Of a DNA stretch of 64,000 nucleotides, positions 53,518-62,131 are shown in pieces. The position numbers and the translations under genes were made by a program. The notes beneath the pieces were generated by a model. That model was given only the letters and a program-made list of their open reading frames with translations. It had not been told where the DNA came from and did no database searches. The stretch is from Xylanibacillus composti (GTDB lineage Bacteria; Bacillota; Bacilli; Paenibacillales; K13), in contig NZ_BOVK01000027.1 in the NCBI RefSeq assembly GCF_018403685.1, positions 38,243 to 102,242 of the forward strand, written 5' to 3'. How positions within the stretch are numbered: position 1 is the first letter of the stretch; every line of letters starts with the position of its first letter.

Positions 53518-53700
53518 TAACGGAACTCAGCGCCACTAGTTGATCGATTTTCGCCAACTGCGCATTTTAACGGAACACACGAACCTTATTTCGGCAATCG
53601 GGTGTCAAATCCGCTACATAAAGGGCTAATAAGAGCGCTCATTTCCGTTACATTATTTTTCGTCGCGAAATGGGCGCCATAACGTCTCTGACTTCCGTTA
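53518..53700. repeat. Five TTCCGTTA-type motifs in mixed orientation
   Basis: TAACGGAA occurs at 53518 and 53568, a related TCCGCTA at 53610, and TTCCGTTA at 53643 and 53693. Spacings are 50, 42, 33 and 50 bases. The same motif is found in the gap at 20023-20461. No gene is evident in this stretch. Confidence 0.6.
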
Positions 53701-54066
53701 CGACTCGCTTCTGTTTTCCCTCTGCTTCCATGCAAGTCGCGATTCCCAAAGAAACAGCACAACCGACACTAACAGCAGCCCCAGCGCCACATAAACGGAT
53801 AGTGTGAAATACTGCCAGAATAATGCGGATGACCAATGTGTCTCCCCGATGATCCACTGAGCCACTCTGTTCGAAATCCCGATTCCGTCATGGTAGCCGG
53901 GCGTCACGCTCAGTATGTAGGTTTGCGACAAGCATACACTCGCTACCGCAGTGACACAGAACAGAAAAAACACACCCGCTGTGTACGCATGCGTAGTCTT
54001 GCAAACGCGCTTTCCGAATAGTACTAGCATACTCGTGAGCAACACACTACTGAAGATGAACCACAT
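53698..54066 (-). CDS. Small membrane protein (possibly DUF4306/YjdJ-like)
   Basis: The 122-residue protein starts at an ATG at 54066 behind GGGGGAG and has three hydrophobic segments (about 1-20, 28-50 and 85-110) with a basic tail. Between the last two helices is an outer loop with GYHDGIGISNRVAQWIIGETHW. This general pattern resembles DUF4306 proteins, but I am not certain. It is transcribed towards the Prli42 terminator. Confidence 0.65.
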   Translation of the reverse strand: MWFIFSSVLLTSMLVLFGKRVCKTTHAYTAGVFFLFCVTAVASVCLSQTYILSVTPGYHDGIGISNRVAQWIIGETHWSSALFWQYFTLSVYVALGLLLVSVVLFLWESRLAWKQRENRSES

Positions 54067-54181
54067 GGACTTTCTCCCCCTCACTGCGATTTCCAATTCT
54101 CCAACAACCAATTCATTATCAGACTTCGTTGCTGATTTTCCGGATATTGCATAAAATCACGAATTCGTGATCAGCGATAGA

Positions 54182-54208
54182 AGCCGTCCACCAAATTGAT
54201 GGACGGCT
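54182..54208 (-). terminator. Hairpin after bkdB
   Basis: AGCCGTCCA (54182-54190) pairs with TGGACGGCT (54200-54208) perfectly around 9 bases. There is no T run, but it lies about 40 bases after the bkdB stop and probably marks the end of the operon. Confidence 0.45.
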
Positions 54209-54247
54209 CATGATTCCAAATGGCAGACCCAAGCCCGCAAGTCGTGT

Positions 54248-55588
54248 TTAATAAAGCTTCGTGTTGATGTCGAACGCTTCCAGGTTTTCCTTGACGCGCT
54301 GCAGGAAGCGGCCGCAGATGACGCCGTCCAGAATGCGGTGATCCAGCGACAGGCACAGGTTGACCATCGAGCGGACCGCGATCATGTCGTCGATGACGAC
54401 CGGCTTCTTCACGATCGATTCGAACGTAAAGTTGCACGCCTGCGGGTAATTGATGATTGGCTGCGACAGGATGGAGCCGAAGGCGCCGGTGTTGTTCACC
54501 GTGAACGTGCCGCCCTGCACATCATCCGGCCGGAGCGTGCCTGCTCTGGCGCGCTTGGTCAACTGGTCGATCTCTTTGGCCAGTCCGGCGACATTCATTT
54601 GATCCGCCTTCTTGATGACCGGCATGAAGACCGCATCCTCGGTTCCGACAGCCAAGGAGATGTTAATATCCTTCTTCACGATGATTTTGTCCACAGCCCA
54701 GACCGAGTTCATGATCGGGTAATCCTTGATTGCGTTGACGACTGCTTTAATCAGGAAGGCCAAATATGTAAGATTCACGCCTTCCTTGCGCATGAACTCG
54801 TCCTTCAGCTTGTTCCGCAGCGTGACCAGATTCGTCACGTCCACCTCGATCATCGTCCAGGCGTGCGGAATTTCGGACACGCTCTGGCGCATGCGGGAGG
54901 CAATCGTCGCGCGAATCGGCGATACGTCAATCAGCTCTTCGCCCCGCTCTGCTGCAGCTGCCCGGTCGGATTGCGGCTGTGCGGTGCTCTGCCCGGTCAG
55001 ATGCAGGCCGGTGGAGCGCACCGGCACCCGCGCCGCATCTGCTTCTTCGCTGGCCTGGCTGGCTGCTGCCGTGCGTGCAGGCTGTTGCGCAGCAGGAGCG
55101 GAAGCTTGTGCAGTATGTGCCTGAGGATTGTTGAGATACGCCAGCACATCCTTGCGGGTAATGCGTCCGCCCAGTCCGCTTCCAGCCACCAGGTTCAAGT
55201 CAATGCCATGTTCATCCGCCAGCGTGCGGACTGCCGGCGAGATGCGGCTGCGCATGCTCTGATCTCCTGCGGACACTGCCGCGACGCTGCTGTCAGCCTC
55301 CGCCGCCGATCCTGTTCCCGCAGGCTCCTGCGCTGCGCCTTCGCCGCGAAGCGTGCAGACTACTGTGCCGACAGCGACATTCTCGCCTTCTCCCACCAAG
55401 ATCTGATCCAGCACTCCGCTTGCAGTACTTGGCAGCTCCGCAGTCACTTTATCCGTCACAATTTCACATAAGGCCTCATATTCTTCCACCGGATCGCCCG
55501 GCTGCTTCAACCATTTCGTAATCGTTGCATCGACTACACTTTCCGCAAGCTGAGGCAGGGTGATTTCAATTGATTTGCTCTGCGCCAC
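54248..55588 (-). CDS. bkdB: Branched-chain 2-oxoacid dehydrogenase E2
   Basis: The 446-residue dihydrolipoamide acyltransferase has one N-terminal lipoyl domain with the lipoyl Lys in EIVTDKVTAELPS, an Ala/Gln-rich linker, a peripheral-subunit binding domain (ISPAVRTLADEHGIDLNLVAGSG in part, GRITRKDVLAYL), a second linker and the catalytic domain ending in LSLDHRILDG. It passes the acyl group to CoA in making branched-chain acyl-CoA starters for fatty acids. Confidence 0.94.
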   Translation of the reverse strand: MAQSKSIEITLPQLAESVVDATITKWLKQPGDPVEEYEALCEIVTDKVTAELPSTASGVLDQILVGEGENVAVGTVVCTLRGEGAAQEPAGTGSAAEADSSVAAVSAGDQSMRSRISPAVRTLADEHGIDLNLVAGSGLGGRITRKDVLAYLNNPQAHTAQASAPAAQQPARTAAASQASEEADAARVPVRSTGLHLTGQSTAQPQSDRAAAAERGEELIDVSPIRATIASRMRQSVSEIPHAWTMIEVDVTNLVTLRNKLKDEFMRKEGVNLTYLAFLIKAVVNAIKDYPIMNSVWAVDKIIVKKDINISLAVGTEDAVFMPVIKKADQMNVAGLAKEIDQLTKRARAGTLRPDDVQGGTFTVNNTGAFGSILSQPIINYPQACNFTFESIVKKPVVIDDMIAVRSMVNLCLSLDHRILDGVICGRFLQRVKENLEAFDINTKLY

Positions 55589-55668
55589 CTGCTCACTCTC
55601 CTTTCAACCGGGGGCAGCCCCCAAAAAACATCGAGATTTCATACTATATCCAGCTTGCGCACGATTTC

Positions 55669-56652
55669 TCAGAATAACGCCAGCTTGCGCATCGCTTCCA
55701 GCACTTTATCCTTGTTCAGCATGTAAAATTTCTCTAGCGGCGGGCTGATCGGCATGGCCGGCACATCGTAGCCGCACAGTCTGGCAATCGGAGCATCCAG
55801 CTCGAACATCAGCTCCTCCGCGATAATGGCGGCTACCTCAGCTCCAACGCCGCCCGTCTTGTTGTCCTCATGAACGATCAGCACCTTCCCCGTGCGGCGA
55901 ACCGCTTCGAGAATCGCTTCCTTGTCTAACGGCTGCAAGGTGCGCAGATCAAGGATGTGCGCCTCAATCCCTTCCTTCTGCAGCTCCTCCGCTGCCTGCA
56001 TGGCAAAATGAACGGTAAGACCGTAAGTGATGACTGTGATGTCATCCCCTTCCCGCTTCACATCCGCTTTGCCAATCGGCACCATATAATCACCATCCGG
56101 CACTTCGCCGGTCACGCTGCGATAGCACTTTTTATGTTCAAAATACAGCACAGGGTCTTCGTCCCGGATCGCCGCAAGCAGCAGCCCCTTCGCGTCATAA
56201 GGCGTGGAAGGCGCCACAATTTTCAGGCCCGGCGTGCCGAAGAAGATGGATTCCGGACACTGCGAATGATACAGACCGCCGAAAATGCCGCCGCCGAAAG
56301 GCGCGCGAATGACGATCGGGCAGTTCCAATCGTTGTTCGAGCGGTAGCGGATCTTGGCCGCCTCGCTGATGATTTGGTTCGTTGCCGGCAGCATGAAGTC
56401 CGAATACTGCATTTCGGCAATCGGCCTCATGCCAACCATTGCCGCGCCAATCGCGACGCCCGCGATGGCCGATTCGGCCAGCGGCGTATCCAGGGCGCGT
56501 TCCTCGCCGAACTGCTCCATCAAGCCTTTGGTCGTGCCGAACACACCGCCCTTCACGCCTACATCCTCGCCCAGCACAAAGACGCTGGCGTCGCGCTGCA
56601 TTTCCTCCCGCATGGCGGCGTTGATTGCATCGATATAACTGATCGTTGTCAC
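55669..56652 (-). CDS. bkdAB: Branched-chain 2-oxoacid dehydrogenase E1 beta
   Basis: The 327-residue protein has EDVGVKGGVFGTTKGL, DTPLAESAIAGVAIGAAM and the C-terminal transketolase domain (HEDNKTGGVGAEVAA). With E1 alpha it binds thiamine diphosphate and decarboxylates branched 2-oxoacids. The start chosen is a GTG at 56652 after AAGGGG; an upstream ATG at 56688 would overlap bkdAA. Confidence 0.94.
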   Translation of the reverse strand: MTTISYIDAINAAMREEMQRDASVFVLGEDVGVKGGVFGTTKGLMEQFGEERALDTPLAESAIAGVAIGAAMVGMRPIAEMQYSDFMLPATNQIISEAAKIRYRSNNDWNCPIVIRAPFGGGIFGGLYHSQCPESIFFGTPGLKIVAPSTPYDAKGLLLAAIRDEDPVLYFEHKKCYRSVTGEVPDGDYMVPIGKADVKREGDDITVITYGLTVHFAMQAAEELQKEGIEAHILDLRTLQPLDKEAILEAVRRTGKVLIVHEDNKTGGVGAEVAAIIAEELMFELDAPIARLCGYDVPAMPISPPLEKFYMLNKDKVLEAMRKLALF

Positions 56653-56668
56653 CGTTTCATTTCCCCTT

Positions 56669-57691
56669 CTATACCGATTCGTCGCCATAGACGTATTTCA
56701 AGGTATCCTCCGGCTGCGGGAACGGCGCCCGGTCCGCATACTCGGTCGCCTCCTTGATGACAGCCGTCACTTCCTCCTCCACTTCCGCCTCGAGCGAATC
56801 GTTCAACACCCCGCAGGCATGCAGATATTCGCGGAACCGCGGAATCGGATCGCGTCCCTTGTGGTAATCGACTTCTTCCTTCGTCCGGTAGACCAAATCA
56901 TTATCCGATGTAGAGTGCGGCGAAATGCGGTATACAACTGTTTCAATCAAGGTCGGACCTTCTCCGCGCTGTGCCCGTTCATGCGCTTCCTTCGTCACGC
57001 GGTACACTTCGAGCGGATCATTCCCGTCCACGCGCACGCCCGGAAACCCGTACCCAATCGCACGGTCGGCAATGCTTTCGCACGCCACCTGCTTCGCGTA
57101 GGGGACGGAAATCGCATACTGATTGTTTTCACAAACAAAAACAACAGGCAGCTTATGAACGCCCGCAAAATTGCAGCCTTCATGAAAATCCCCCTGATTG
57201 CTGGAGCCGTCGCCGAACGAAACGTAGGTGACAATGTCCTGCTTCTTCATCTTCGCCGCCAAGGCAATTCCTGCTGCATGCGGAACCTGCGTCGTGACCG
57301 GGCTTGACCCGGTTACGATATTCAGGCGCTTGCTGCCGAAGTGTCCGGGCATCTGTCTGCCCGCACTGTTCGGGTCCTCTGCCTTGGCGAAGATCGACAG
57401 CATTAACTCGCGAGCTGTCATGCCTACAGCCAGAACAAAGGCATAATCGCGATAATAAGGCAGAAAATAGTCGTGCTGCTTGCGAAATGCGAAAGCCGCT
57501 CCAACCTGAGCCGCCTCTTGGCCGATACCGGATACGTGGAAGTTGATTTTCCCTGCGCGCTGAAGCAGCAAGCTGCGCTCGTCGAACTTGCGTGCAAGCA
57601 GCATCGTGCGGTAGATCTCCAGGACTTGCGCATCCGTCAAGCCAAGCTGCTCGTGCCGCGTCGTACTAACAGCCGATATTTCTTGTTTCAT
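56669..57691 (-). CDS. bkdAA: Branched-chain 2-oxoacid dehydrogenase E1 alpha
   Basis: The 340-residue protein has the ThDP-binding motif FGDGSSNQGDFHEGCNFA and CENNQYAISVP, and the YRISPHSTSDN phosphorylation-loop region. It is followed by bkdAB after about 16 bases. The ATG follows AGGAGGG. A promoter lies directly upstream. Confidence 0.95.
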   Translation of the reverse strand: MKQEISAVSTTRHEQLGLTDAQVLEIYRTMLLARKFDERSLLLQRAGKINFHVSGIGQEAAQVGAAFAFRKQHDYFLPYYRDYAFVLAVGMTARELMLSIFAKAEDPNSAGRQMPGHFGSKRLNIVTGSSPVTTQVPHAAGIALAAKMKKQDIVTYVSFGDGSSNQGDFHEGCNFAGVHKLPVVFVCENNQYAISVPYAKQVACESIADRAIGYGFPGVRVDGNDPLEVYRVTKEAHERAQRGEGPTLIETVVYRISPHSTSDNDLVYRTKEEVDYHKGRDPIPRFREYLHACGVLNDSLEAEVEEEVTAVIKEATEYADRAPFPQPEDTLKYVYGDESV

Positions 57692-57700
57692 CGAAGCCCT

Positions 57701-57782
57701 CCTGTTCCGGGATTCTATAATTATTACCTGGTACTAGTAGTTAGATATAAGTATTATAACGCGTTCCTGTTCCGGAATCCAA
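57701..57782 (-). promoter_or_regulatory. Promoter of bkdAA with flanking direct repeats
   Basis: On the minus strand TTGGAT (57777-57782) and TATAAT (57753-57758) are spaced by 18 bases, so bkdAA-bkdAB-bkdB can be transcribed apart from lpdV. Two direct copies of CCGGAACAGG (forward 57701-57710 and 57766-57775), 65 bases apart, flank this AT-rich core; one lies in the promoter spacer and one overlaps the ribosome site. They may be regulator sites. Confidence 0.5.
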
Positions 57783-57840
57783 GTGATAGTTGTCATATGT
57801 TGCACGCCCTATTGGCTACTGGATACCAGGTGTACTTCCT

Positions 57841-59283
57841 TTATGATCCGAGAGCCTGTCCATCCACAGCCAGCATGGCCTCCGCCAATGCTTCGGACAA
57901 CGACGGATGCGGATGCGCGAATTGACCGATCTCCCAAGGGGTAGCGTCCAGCAGCTGCGCGATTCCCGCCTCGGCGATCAGGTCCGTCACGTGCGGACCG
58001 ATCATGTGAACGCCCAGCAAGTCGTTGGTGTCTTTGTCCGCGACCACTTTCACAAACCCGTCATTCTGGCCGTGAACGAGCGCTTTGCCCAAAGCCTTGA
58101 ACGAGATTTTCCCCACCTTCACCGCATGGCCGTGCCGCACCGCCTCTTCCTCCGTCCACCCTACCGAAGCGGTCTCCGGGCGCGAATAGACACAGCGGGG
58201 AACAAGCGCAGATGCCGCCGGCCCAAGGACCGCAGCAGGCTTCTTCACGCCAGCCAGATGCTCGACTGCCGCCACTGCCTCATGGGCCGCCGCATGGGCC
58301 AGCTGATAACCGCCGATGCAGTCCCCTACCGCATAGATATGCGACTCCGTCGTTTGATAATGCTCATTCACCCGGATCAAGCCATTTTCTACTCGCACAT
58401 CGGTATTTTCCAGACCGAGGCCATCTACATTTGCCTTGCGGCCAACTGCAACGAGCATCATATCCGCCTGCAGCCGAACGGGCTCATTCTTGCGTTCCAC
58501 TGTCAACTCTACGGCGCTTCCAGTATTTTCAACACTCTTTATATCCAGCTTGGACTGTGTATAAACATCGATGCCCCGTTTCTTGAACAAGCGTTCGAGT
58601 TCCCGGCTGACATCGCGGTCTTCCGCCGGAAGCAGCCGGTCTGCCGCCTCGACAAGCGTCACCTTTACGCCGAAGTCCTGCAGCATCGACGCCCATTCGC
58701 AGCCGATGACGCCGCCGCCAATGATAACGGCAGAAGCCGGAAGCTCCTGCATCTCCAAGGCTTCATCGCTGGTCACGATGCGTTTCCCGTCCACTTCAAG
58801 GCCCGGCAATGCGCTCGGTCTTGATCCGGTTGCCAGAATCGTATAGGGCGCGACCAACGTCACGCTCTCCTCCTCATTCTCGGCCTCAACTGCCAGCGAT
58901 CCGCTGCGCGGCGAGAAGATGGAAGGACCAATTACCCGGCCGTTGCCCGTATATACATCGATTTTGTGCTTTTTCATAAGAAACTGCAGCCCGCTGTACA
59001 ACTGGCCGACAATCTTGTTTTTCCGCTGCTGGACAGCTTGGAAATCGACCCGTACATGCTCGGCTACTATGCCGTACGATACACTGTCCCGCATCGTCTC
59101 GTACAGCTCCGCGCTGCGCAGCAGCGCCTTGCTCGGTATGCAGCCGCGATGCAAGCAGGTGCCGCCTAGTTTATCCCGCTCCACCACCGCCGCTTTCTTC
59201 CCTAATTGCGAGGCCCGGATCGCAGCCGTATAGCCGCCGATTCCGCCGCCCAGCACGATCACATCATATTCCCTCGTAGACAT
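57841..59283 (-). CDS. lpdV: Dihydrolipoyl dehydrogenase (E3)
   Basis: The 480-residue flavoprotein has the FAD motif VIVLGGGIGGYTAAIRA, the redox disulfide GGTCLHRGCIPSK, an NAD motif VIIGGGVIGCEWA, YAVGDCIGG and the C-terminal His-Glu pair in HAHPSLSEA-like (HPHPSLSEAL). It reoxidises lipoamide on E2. It heads the bkd group. Confidence 0.95.
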   Translation of the reverse strand: MSTREYDVIVLGGGIGGYTAAIRASQLGKKAAVVERDKLGGTCLHRGCIPSKALLRSAELYETMRDSVSYGIVAEHVRVDFQAVQQRKNKIVGQLYSGLQFLMKKHKIDVYTGNGRVIGPSIFSPRSGSLAVEAENEEESVTLVAPYTILATGSRPSALPGLEVDGKRIVTSDEALEMQELPASAVIIGGGVIGCEWASMLQDFGVKVTLVEAADRLLPAEDRDVSRELERLFKKRGIDVYTQSKLDIKSVENTGSAVELTVERKNEPVRLQADMMLVAVGRKANVDGLGLENTDVRVENGLIRVNEHYQTTESHIYAVGDCIGGYQLAHAAAHEAVAAVEHLAGVKKPAAVLGPAASALVPRCVYSRPETASVGWTEEEAVRHGHAVKVGKISFKALGKALVHGQNDGFVKVVADKDTNDLLGVHMIGPHVTDLIAEAGIAQLLDATPWEIGQFAHPHPSLSEALAEAMLAVDGQALGS

Positions 59284-59444
59284 TCGTAACCCTCCCGTTT
59301 CCCGATCTATGTGTCAGAGACAAGCTATGTTATTATGATATATACTAGCAAATACCGTCTCTCTATTCTAACCTTTTTCGCACACGGAAATATAGAGGGA
59401 GGGAAAATGCACTCATCACAACATGTACAAAAGAAAGTGGGTTA

Positions 59445-59723
59445 GTGGACGTGAACCAAGTTTTCGCACGACTTATCGCTGTACTGCTGCTCGTCATTCC
59501 CGGTCTTGCGGCAACATTCGGCTTTCTGGAGATGAAAAATGCCATATTTGCTTACGCGGCCAGCTTCGGCGAGGACCAAGGTGCCGCCGGATTTGGCTGG
59601 GGGCAGTTTATGCTCGGCTTGCTGCTGTTCGCTGCAGGGGTGGGATTTATCGGAGGGTGGATCTTCTTCCGCGACCGCAAGCGCAATTATGTCGCTCCCC
59701 GCTTCAAGGCCAAGCGGAAATAA
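59445..59723 (+). CDS. yqzF: DUF2627 membrane protein (YqzF-like)
   Basis: The 92-residue protein has two membrane helices (about 8-30 and 50-73) and a basic tail (FFRDRKRNYVAPRFKAKRK). This is the DUF2627 pattern, and the position beside the bkd genes matches B. subtilis yqzF. The start is a GTG at 59445 with a poor ribosome site. It is divergent from lpdV. Function is unknown. Confidence 0.82.
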   Translation: MDVNQVFARLIAVLLLVIPGLAATFGFLEMKNAIFAYAASFGEDQGAAGFGWGQFMLGLLLFAAGVGFIGGWIFFRDRKRNYVAPRFKAKRK

Positions 59724-59853
59724 GGCAAGGCCGCTATTCCCGACTTCACAACAAAAAAGGCCAACCAGTAAACTCTGGTCAACCTGATAATACGCAGACG
59801 CCTTGCGGCGTCAATGCCCGGAATGCCATACCTGCTGGCAAGCAAGTGTGTTT

Positions 59854-59887
59854 GAGCCGATCCGCGGCTACGGCTGCCGATCGGCTC
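59854..59887. terminator. Hairpin over the end of the sugar-phosphate transferase gene
   Basis: GAGCCGATC (59854-59862) pairs perfectly with GATCGGCTC (59879-59887). It spans the stop codon of the gene at 59868. No T run follows on either strand. A second hairpin (GACGCC and GGCGTC, around 59800) lies nearby. Confidence 0.4.
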
Positions 59888-60809
59888 TGCCAAGCCTGTC
59901 GAACCAGTGCAAAAGCAGCGTACGGTCAATAACGTGTGACAGGGAGATCCGCTCCGCGGCCACATGCAGGAACGTCAGCAAGGCGACGATCAGGAGCTGC
60001 ATGAGCATTGGCGCGCAGGAAGCAAGCGCAAATCCTGCCAGGAAGCCGAGCAGATTGACGCCGGAGTCTCCAAGCATCGAACGCGCCTGGATGTCCTGAC
60101 GAAACAAGCATAGGGCCGCCAACAAGCCTGGCATCAGCATCACAATTGCTTCGCTGGTTCTGCCTTGCCAAACGCCCCCAAGAAGAGCCGCAACGCCTAA
60201 TACGAAGAAGCCTTTCAAGGCGCGGCCCGGACGGAGATCGAGTAAATTAAGCGTATTTGCCGAAAGGCACATGAGCAGAAAGGCAAGCAGCCAGCGCACA
60301 AGCCAGATGAGAACAACCCCTGCCTCTTCAACTGCAGCCCATCCGCCGATCGGCGGAATGGGGCCCGCCACCAGCGCGCCGATCCAAGCGGCCGCAGCCG
60401 CTGCAGACAGAGCCTTCAAGGCCCCTGTCGTCACTTGAGCGTTGTGGCGAAAAGCCTGCCAATGTCCCCGCAGTCCCTTGACCTTCACATCCCCTACCGT
60501 GTCATCCAGCCAACCGGCAAAAAACACTGCGGTCCCTGCAATGGCCAAGCTGCCATAAACCTCTGTCCCCTGCCACCAAGCAGCGAATAACGACAAGAAT
60601 GCGCAATGTGCTGCCACAGTAACCCAGACAGCCATGCCGCTGCCCAGCGGAATGAGTTGCTTGCGGAAATTCGCCGCCGTCAGCCGATGCGCAGCCAAAA
60701 ATCGCGGGACGCTCCATGCCGCTAGAGCTGCGACCGTTCCTGTCCATCCCCATAGCAGCAGCCATGCGAGCCAGTTCCATCCTTCCGGCAGCAGCAGCTC
60801 GCTCAACAA
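59868..60809 (-). CDS. MraY/WecA-like phospho-sugar transferase (GT4)
   Basis: The 313-residue membrane protein has about nine hydrophobic segments and the polyprenyl-phosphate sugar-1-phosphate transferase features: GWLDDTVGDVKVKGLRGHW, ANTLNLLDLRPGRALKGF and MLGDSGVNLLGFLAGF with catalytic aspartates. Such enzymes load a sugar phosphate on undecaprenyl phosphate at the inner face of the membrane. The start is a TTG at 60809 that overlaps the stop of the upstream glycosyltransferase. The sugar is unknown. Confidence 0.85.
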   Translation of the reverse strand: MLSELLLPEGWNWLAWLLLWGWTGTVAALAAWSVPRFLAAHRLTAANFRKQLIPLGSGMAVWVTVAAHCAFLSLFAAWWQGTEVYGSLAIAGTAVFFAGWLDDTVGDVKVKGLRGHWQAFRHNAQVTTGALKALSAAAAAAWIGALVAGPIPPIGGWAAVEEAGVVLIWLVRWLLAFLLMCLSANTLNLLDLRPGRALKGFFVLGVAALLGGVWQGRTSEAIVMLMPGLLAALCLFRQDIQARSMLGDSGVNLLGFLAGFALASCAPMLMQLLIVALLTFLHVAAERISLSHVIDRTLLLHWFDRLGRADRQP

Positions 60810-61492
60810 GAACGTTCCCGCCACTTCTGCATCAGCGTCACGCCGACAGCATAAAATTGTTTGCCCCTGTGGACGAAGCCGCTCCAGTCGCGCCCCGTCT
60901 CCCGGTGGCGGAAAGGCACTTTTGCTTCGCACACACGATATCCCTTGCGCAGCGCATCAATCGTCAAGCCCACTTCAATGCCGAAACCGCGCGCCAACGA
61001 ACCGACAGACTCCAGCACTTCGCGCCTTACGGCACGCTGCCCGGACAGCGGCGCCTCAGGACGAAATCCGCCCAGTCGGGTGATGCCGGTCGTGGCCAGC
61101 CCCTTCACCAGGCCAAAGCCTCCTTTGCGGCCGGCGGCAGGAAGCTTGGCGATGCACATATCCGCTTGCTCCTGGCGAATGGGTTCGAGCAGCAAGTGGG
61201 CAAACGCCGCCGATTCTCCCAAGTCTGCGTCAAGGAATACGACGATATGGCCGGCGGAATGACGCCAACCGCTCTCAAGCGCAGCGCCCTTCCCTCGATT
61301 CGTCGTATGCCGAATAACCGTATCGGCCCATTTCCCGGCTGCTCTCGGGGTTTCGTCTGTACTGCCGTCATCCACGACAAGCAGTTCATGATACCATTTC
61401 CGGAAGCGGTTCGCTTGATGCAGCGCCTCCAGCGTAACCGAAATGCGGGCCCCTTCATTCCATGCCGGAATAATGACTGACACTTGCTGCAT
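60803..61492 (-). CDS. Family 2 glycosyltransferase
   Basis: The 229-residue GT-A protein has VSVIIPAWNEGARI, LVVDDGSTDET and VVFLDADLGE with the metal DxD-type motif, and GQRAVRREVLE. It has no membrane segment. The ATG at 61492 follows AAGGGAG and lies inside the end of the SteB-like gene (38-base overlap). It is coupled to the following phospho-sugar transferase, so the two probably act on one lipid-linked sugar. Confidence 0.9.
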   Translation of the reverse strand: MQQVSVIIPAWNEGARISVTLEALHQANRFRKWYHELLVVDDGSTDETPRAAGKWADTVIRHTTNRGKGAALESGWRHSAGHIVVFLDADLGESAAFAHLLLEPIRQEQADMCIAKLPAAGRKGGFGLVKGLATTGITRLGGFRPEAPLSGQRAVRREVLESVGSLARGFGIEVGLTIDALRKGYRVCEAKVPFRHRETGRDWSGFVHRGKQFYAVGVTLMQKWRERSC

Positions 61493-62072
61493 GCGGCGAC
61501 TCCCTTTCCAAGATAGTTTCTTGCACAAGCTTGATCAGGCGGGCGGTGTTTTCGTGAATGCTTCCGTCGAAGCGGTGTTTTCGCATATCCAGCACCGGAA
61601 TATCATGACTTTCATAAGACGGCTCGGCTCCAGCTTCGCCTGTGTTCTCTGACATCGCAACAGCCAGCGGCTCGGAATGGGCCGATCCCGCCACAAGCAG
61701 CAAATCCGGCTCCACCTCCCACTTTGTATCAGAGCGGGCAGGCTCCTCCTCGACGGTCACGACAGCCCCTAACTGACGGAGCCGTTGGATCAGCTGCTCG
61801 GCTTGCTGATCGTGACGCCCTTGCCAGACGATGTGCATGCCATTCATCTCAGGCGCCAATTGTCGGGTAAGCTCATGATAGCTGCGCAGCTCTCCTTGGA
61901 CGAGCTCATGCTGTACTGTCAGGTCCTTGTAGCGGTTATGCAACGACTGCAGCATCTGTCCTTGCGCGTCATGGAAAAGGCTTTGTCCCATGGTGCCGCC
62001 GATCACCAAGCCTAGGCCGAGGGCAACGAAAACCGCAATGATCGTACTAATGTGATACCTTAGGGAGACCAT
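61455..62072 (-). CDS. SteB/MctB-like copper transporter-family protein
   Basis: The 205-residue protein begins MVSLRYHISTIIAVFVALGLGLVIGGTMG, a single membrane helix typical of the MctB/SteB family, then a coiled-coil stretch (about 30-70) and an outer domain. Family members are called copper transporters in mycobacteria but partner the division protein SteA in corynebacteria. The gene follows steA, so the SteB-type role is more likely. Confidence 0.8.
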   Translation of the reverse strand: MVSLRYHISTIIAVFVALGLGLVIGGTMGQSLFHDAQGQMLQSLHNRYKDLTVQHELVQGELRSYHELTRQLAPEMNGMHIVWQGRHDQQAEQLIQRLRQLGAVVTVEEEPARSDTKWEVEPDLLLVAGSAHSEPLAVAMSENTGEAGAEPSYESHDIPVLDMRKHRFDGSIHENTARLIKLVQETILERESPHAASVSHYSGME

Positions 62073-62131
62073 CCGCGCACCTCCTTCCGTTCCAGGCTCC
62101 GCTTATGCTTTCCTCCGATAATAGTCCTGTA

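Noticed and set aside
55600..55630. GGGGGC-AG-CCCCC hairpin between bkdAB and bkdB as a terminator
   Set aside because: The stem is very short and the A run is on the wrong side for the minus-strand transcript.
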